Shown: positions 61,388 through 64,000 of the stretch, in pieces
How positions within the stretch are numbered: position 1 is the first letter of the stretch
How the letters are laid out: each line of letters opens with the position of its first letter
Assembly: GCA_030620095.1 (NCBI GenBank)
Contig: JAUTXW010001344.1
Span: 1-64,000 of the forward strand
Length of the DNA stretch: 64,000 nt
DNA from: Kuschelorhynchus macadamiae
Lineage: Eukaryota > Arthropoda > Insecta > Coleoptera > Curculionidae
Direction of reading: 5' to 3'
The notes under the pieces: model-generated
What the model was told of the DNA's origin: nothing
Databases searched by the model: none
What the model saw: only the letters and a program-made list of their open reading frames with translations
Translations under genes and position numbers: made by a program

Positions 61388-61430
61388 GGTTTGAAAAAGA
61401 CCAAAACTATGGTCGAAACGTCACCTTAGA
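61388..61430 (+). ncRNA. Degenerate hammerhead-like motif, right end of Penelope-like element 2
   Basis: Same motif as at 55,935: AGGT, TTGAAAA, GACC/GGTC, GAAACGTC, ACCT. The identical departures in both copies mean that they predate the head-to-head arrangement. Confidence 0.45.
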
Positions 61431-61552
61431 AACAAAATGTATGTTTAAAAATATGTACTAATTTTGTTGTTAATGTATTGACCTCAAACCAAGAAAAATT
61501 AGGATAAATATATATTGAAAAAAAGGTCAAAGAACACAAAGCAAAAACCAAA

Positions 61553-61555
<3 letters not shown>

Positions 61556-61635
<80 letters not shown>

Positions 61636-61649
61636 GTATATATATATAT

Positions 61650-61680
<31 letters not shown>

Positions 61681-61681
61681 A
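61556..61681. repeat. (TA)n microsatellite with interruptions
   Basis: A long TA tract with single-base interruptions, 50 bp after the right end of Penelope-like element 2. Confidence 0.97.
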
Positions 61682-61689
61682 ATAGACAT

Positions 61690-62380
61690 ATCGCGAGAGT
61701 ATTAAAAGTAACTTAAGAACTTTTTGGACGAGAAACCTGTTTGGACCGTCTATACTTATAACATGGTTTACTGAACAAATCCTAAACTTTATCCCTGCAG
61801 TTAGCCGTTTAATGAAATTATTAAATTCTACTCAGTCGGCGACTAAAATCCAAATTGGAGACAGGCAAGCGATTTAAAGTTTCTATGTGGAAACTACGTG
61901 GTAAGAATTAAATCTTAGGCTAAACTGAATTTTATGTCTCCCTGCTGATTAAGCCTTGTTGGAATTTTATTATTTTAATTAATTTTATTTGGTGTTTTTT
62001 TTAATAAACCATTATTTCAGGGGTAATGGCGTTCTTCAATTCTTTAAATTTCCTTGTATGTATTCATTTCGCTTTAAAATATTGAGAAGGAGGAATCACA
62101 ACTTTAAATTTGTCAAAAAAATATAATATTAAAAAATATGGTATGGTTTTATAATCTTTGATTATTTTACATAATGGTTTCACCGCACAATATATTTTTG
62201 AAATAAAAATGATATTTAGAAAGAAAGATATAACCATCTTTTCTGAACAGGCAGTTTATATGTTACATTCCACAATTTTTGTAATTTTGAAAATAAACGT
62301 TTGAGAGCAGGAAAAGGTTTATTAATTTTAGTAAGCCACAAACGCCTATAGGTAAACTACTTAGAAACAGCATTCAGTGC
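61690..62380. other. Unassigned AT-rich spacer
   Basis: No gene or repeat recognised. Confidence 0.45.
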
Positions 62381-62384
62381 TAAG

Positions 62385-62675
62385 ACTGTAAAAAGATGTA
62401 CGTGGGGCAAACTAACAGGCGAATATCAGTATTAGTAGAAGTGCATAAATTCAGCATCAGAAACAAACAAACAACCTCAGTTCTATTCCTACATCAGAAA
62501 ATCGGCCACAAAATAACTGTCGATGGATGTAGAAAGGTGCCAGTATAGAGCATTATAAAACTAGAATAATCCGAGAAGCCATAGAAATCGAAAAACATGT
62601 TGATTTAAATGAAATTAAAGCTTCCAACAATATGGAAGATCAATCGACAAACCTAAAATCACAAAAAATCTAGCC
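62385..62675 (+). pseudogene. Penelope-like GIY-YIG endonuclease fragment
   Basis: Plus-strand reading gives KMYVGQTNRRISVLVEVHKF, then SIRNKQTTSVLFLHQKIGHK, and in another frame RIIREAIEIEKHVDLNEIK. This is the C-terminal endonuclease of a Penelope-like element, broken by frameshifts. It resembles the 30.8-31.6 kb relic more than elements 1 or 2. The RT is absent. Confidence 0.75.
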
Positions 62676-63440
62676 CAATTCGCTAAACAATGCAACATCT
62701 AGAAAACATAAATGACGACCAACGGCCGCTCAGATATAACCTTCGACCCCGGGTTACCCCCCTTCCAAAAGGAAGCTTCGCAGTCACAAGCACTTTAGTC
62801 TCTATTCGGACGCGAGAAAGAAAGCTTCGAAAATGTCAAATGTATATAAATAATAAAATAACATTTTTATGTTTACAAAAAAGAACATACATTTATCCTG
62901 TTTTACTGTTTTTTTTTAAACTAAACGTTATGGATATAAAAAGCACTTATCTATTTAATCACCCTGTAGTCCTTCTTTTCATAAGCGTTGATACTGGCAC
63001 AAATGTTCTAGTAATAATTTATCTGGAAATTGTTCAGTTAAATGTGCGTTTTGTCACTCTTCACTATTCATACTACTTCATATTCAACTAGTGTATACAT
63101 TTTCAAACACACACGAATATTTCTAAAGCACATGTTCTTAAACGAAATTACATTAACATTACTAATAAAAATACTCTTTTCTTAAGAGGAAGTTTATTAT
63201 GTTAACAATAGCTGATTAGACCAGGCTTTCTTAAAAAAGTATAACCTATCAGATGGAGCACTAGAATATTTAATTCTACTGTAGACAATTAATTTAATTA
63301 CCGAAGGACCATTTGCCTTTATTTACTAGCCAACAGAGAACTAAAAAATGATCTGAGTTCCCATCAGGTACTGATCGCTTCGTTCTACTATAACTTTTGT
63401 GTTAAATATTTGTTCGTCCTGAATGAATAAATACAAGACA
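62676..63440. other. Unassigned, possibly 3' flank of the Penelope fragment
   Basis: A frame at 62,690 reads LRYNLRPRVTPLPKGSFAV and could be the C-terminal tail of the preceding Penelope ORF. The remainder is anonymous and AT-rich. Confidence 0.35.
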
Positions 63441-63449
63441 TAAATGGAT

Positions 63450-63525
63450 TTTTGGACATATTCGTTTGTTTGAACGACTTCCGGTTTTACCGGAAATGGC
63501 GGCAACTTTCGATTCTTAACTGGGA
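63450..63525. repeat. Mariner-arm fragment with CTTCCGGT/ACCGGAAA palindrome
   Basis: CTTCCGGTTTTACCGGAAAT, then GGCGGCAACTTTCG and GGGACATATTT match the layout in the arms at 19.9, 21.1, 49.1 and 54.4 kb. Only this piece of the arm is recognisable. Confidence 0.55.
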
Positions 63526-64000
63526 CATATTTTTAATTATGTCGATAGATGGAGGAATTTTTATGATATATTTTTTTTAATTTAGCATGCTATGAATCAC
63601 TCAAATCGGTTCATTTCTGACCTAGTAGTAAGGGAAAAATACAAGCTTACCTCTGTTGATCCTAAACACTATTTTATGCCGTTTGAAATAAGCAAAACCA
63701 GTATTTTTGTGTTTATTCAATTTTTTTCGAATAGAAAGGAGGTGGCTCCTAGAGTTTTTATAAAATACCTCTTTTTTCCGAATAGTTTAATACCACACAT
63801 TCTAATATTACATGAACTCTTTCTCCTAAAAAAGCAAAAATATGTATTGTTACTATATACATAATAATTGCGCTAAGTCGGCATCATCTAGTCATCCAGG
63901 ATTCAACCAGTTGACGGTGTGTATATGACTACAGCGGGAAATGTAAAAAAATATAAATACACTGATAGTTTGGAAAAGAACATTTCAAATACTCGAAAGA
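63526..64000. other. Unassigned sequence to the window end
   Basis: A 90-codon open frame at 63,592-63,864 resembles nothing I know and has no supporting context. Confidence 0.4.

Overview
This is a repeat-dominated, AT-rich window from an arthropod nuclear genome. An insect, plausibly a beetle, fits best: the repertoire is Tc1/mariner, hAT, pogo/Tigger, Transib, CR1/Jockey-type non-LTR and Penelope-like elements, with short GT-AG introns of 56 and 76 nt in two transposase genes. I found no convincing host gene, rRNA, tRNA or CRISPR array. Nearly everything that can be named is mobile or satellite DNA.

Layout. 1-11,205 is a satellite array of about 331-bp monomers (roughly 34 copies), nearly identical at the left edge and diverged toward the right boundary. 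11,625-15,179 is a degraded hAT element with 37-38 bp terminal inverted repeats (TIRs). 15,180-19,816 is mostly anonymous AT-rich DNA. 19,817-21,247 is a foldback mariner derivative with arms of about 500 bp and only the transposase DNA-binding N-terminus. 21,657-23,600 is a broken Tigger/pogo element. 26,360-28,020 is a mariner-type element whose second catalytic Asp is lost. 28,190-30,530 is a Tc1-like relic (minus strand) split by a 5'-truncated non-LTR element with a 9-bp target-site duplication (TSD). 30,840-35,200 holds relics: Penelope-like, non-LTR RT, mariner and Merlin-like. 35,470-37,240 is a pogo/CENP-B-like transposase relic.

38,051-45,440 is a long CR1/L2-like non-LTR element (minus strand: ORF1, endonuclease, RT). 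Its ORF1 is interrupted by a complete 3,407-bp Transib transposon. The Transib ends match a 23-spacer recombination signal sequence: heptamer, exactly 23 bp, then a nonamer-like block, flanked by a 5-bp CGCCG TSD. 46,673-48,928 is an apparently intact spliced mariner (DD41D type) with arms of about 430 bp. It abuts a second DD41D mariner (48,936-54,582), which is split by a Penelope-like element (50,862-53,639) with hammerhead-ribozyme-like ends. 54,640-55,762 is a truncated non-LTR RT. 55,861-61,503 is a second Penelope-like element in head-to-head form, invaded by a 2,476-bp DNA transposon with a spliced, nearly intact transposase and a 4-bp TSD. The end of the window holds a third Penelope fragment and a mariner-arm fragment.

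Most promising observations: the RSS-like ends of the Transib; modular mariner arms built from blocks bounded by the terminal motif ACAGGGTGT in alternating orientation; a shared CTTCCGGT/ACCGGAAG palindrome; two transposases with short introns; and head-to-head Penelope elements carrying hammerhead motifs. All motif and homology calls are by eye, and no database search was run.
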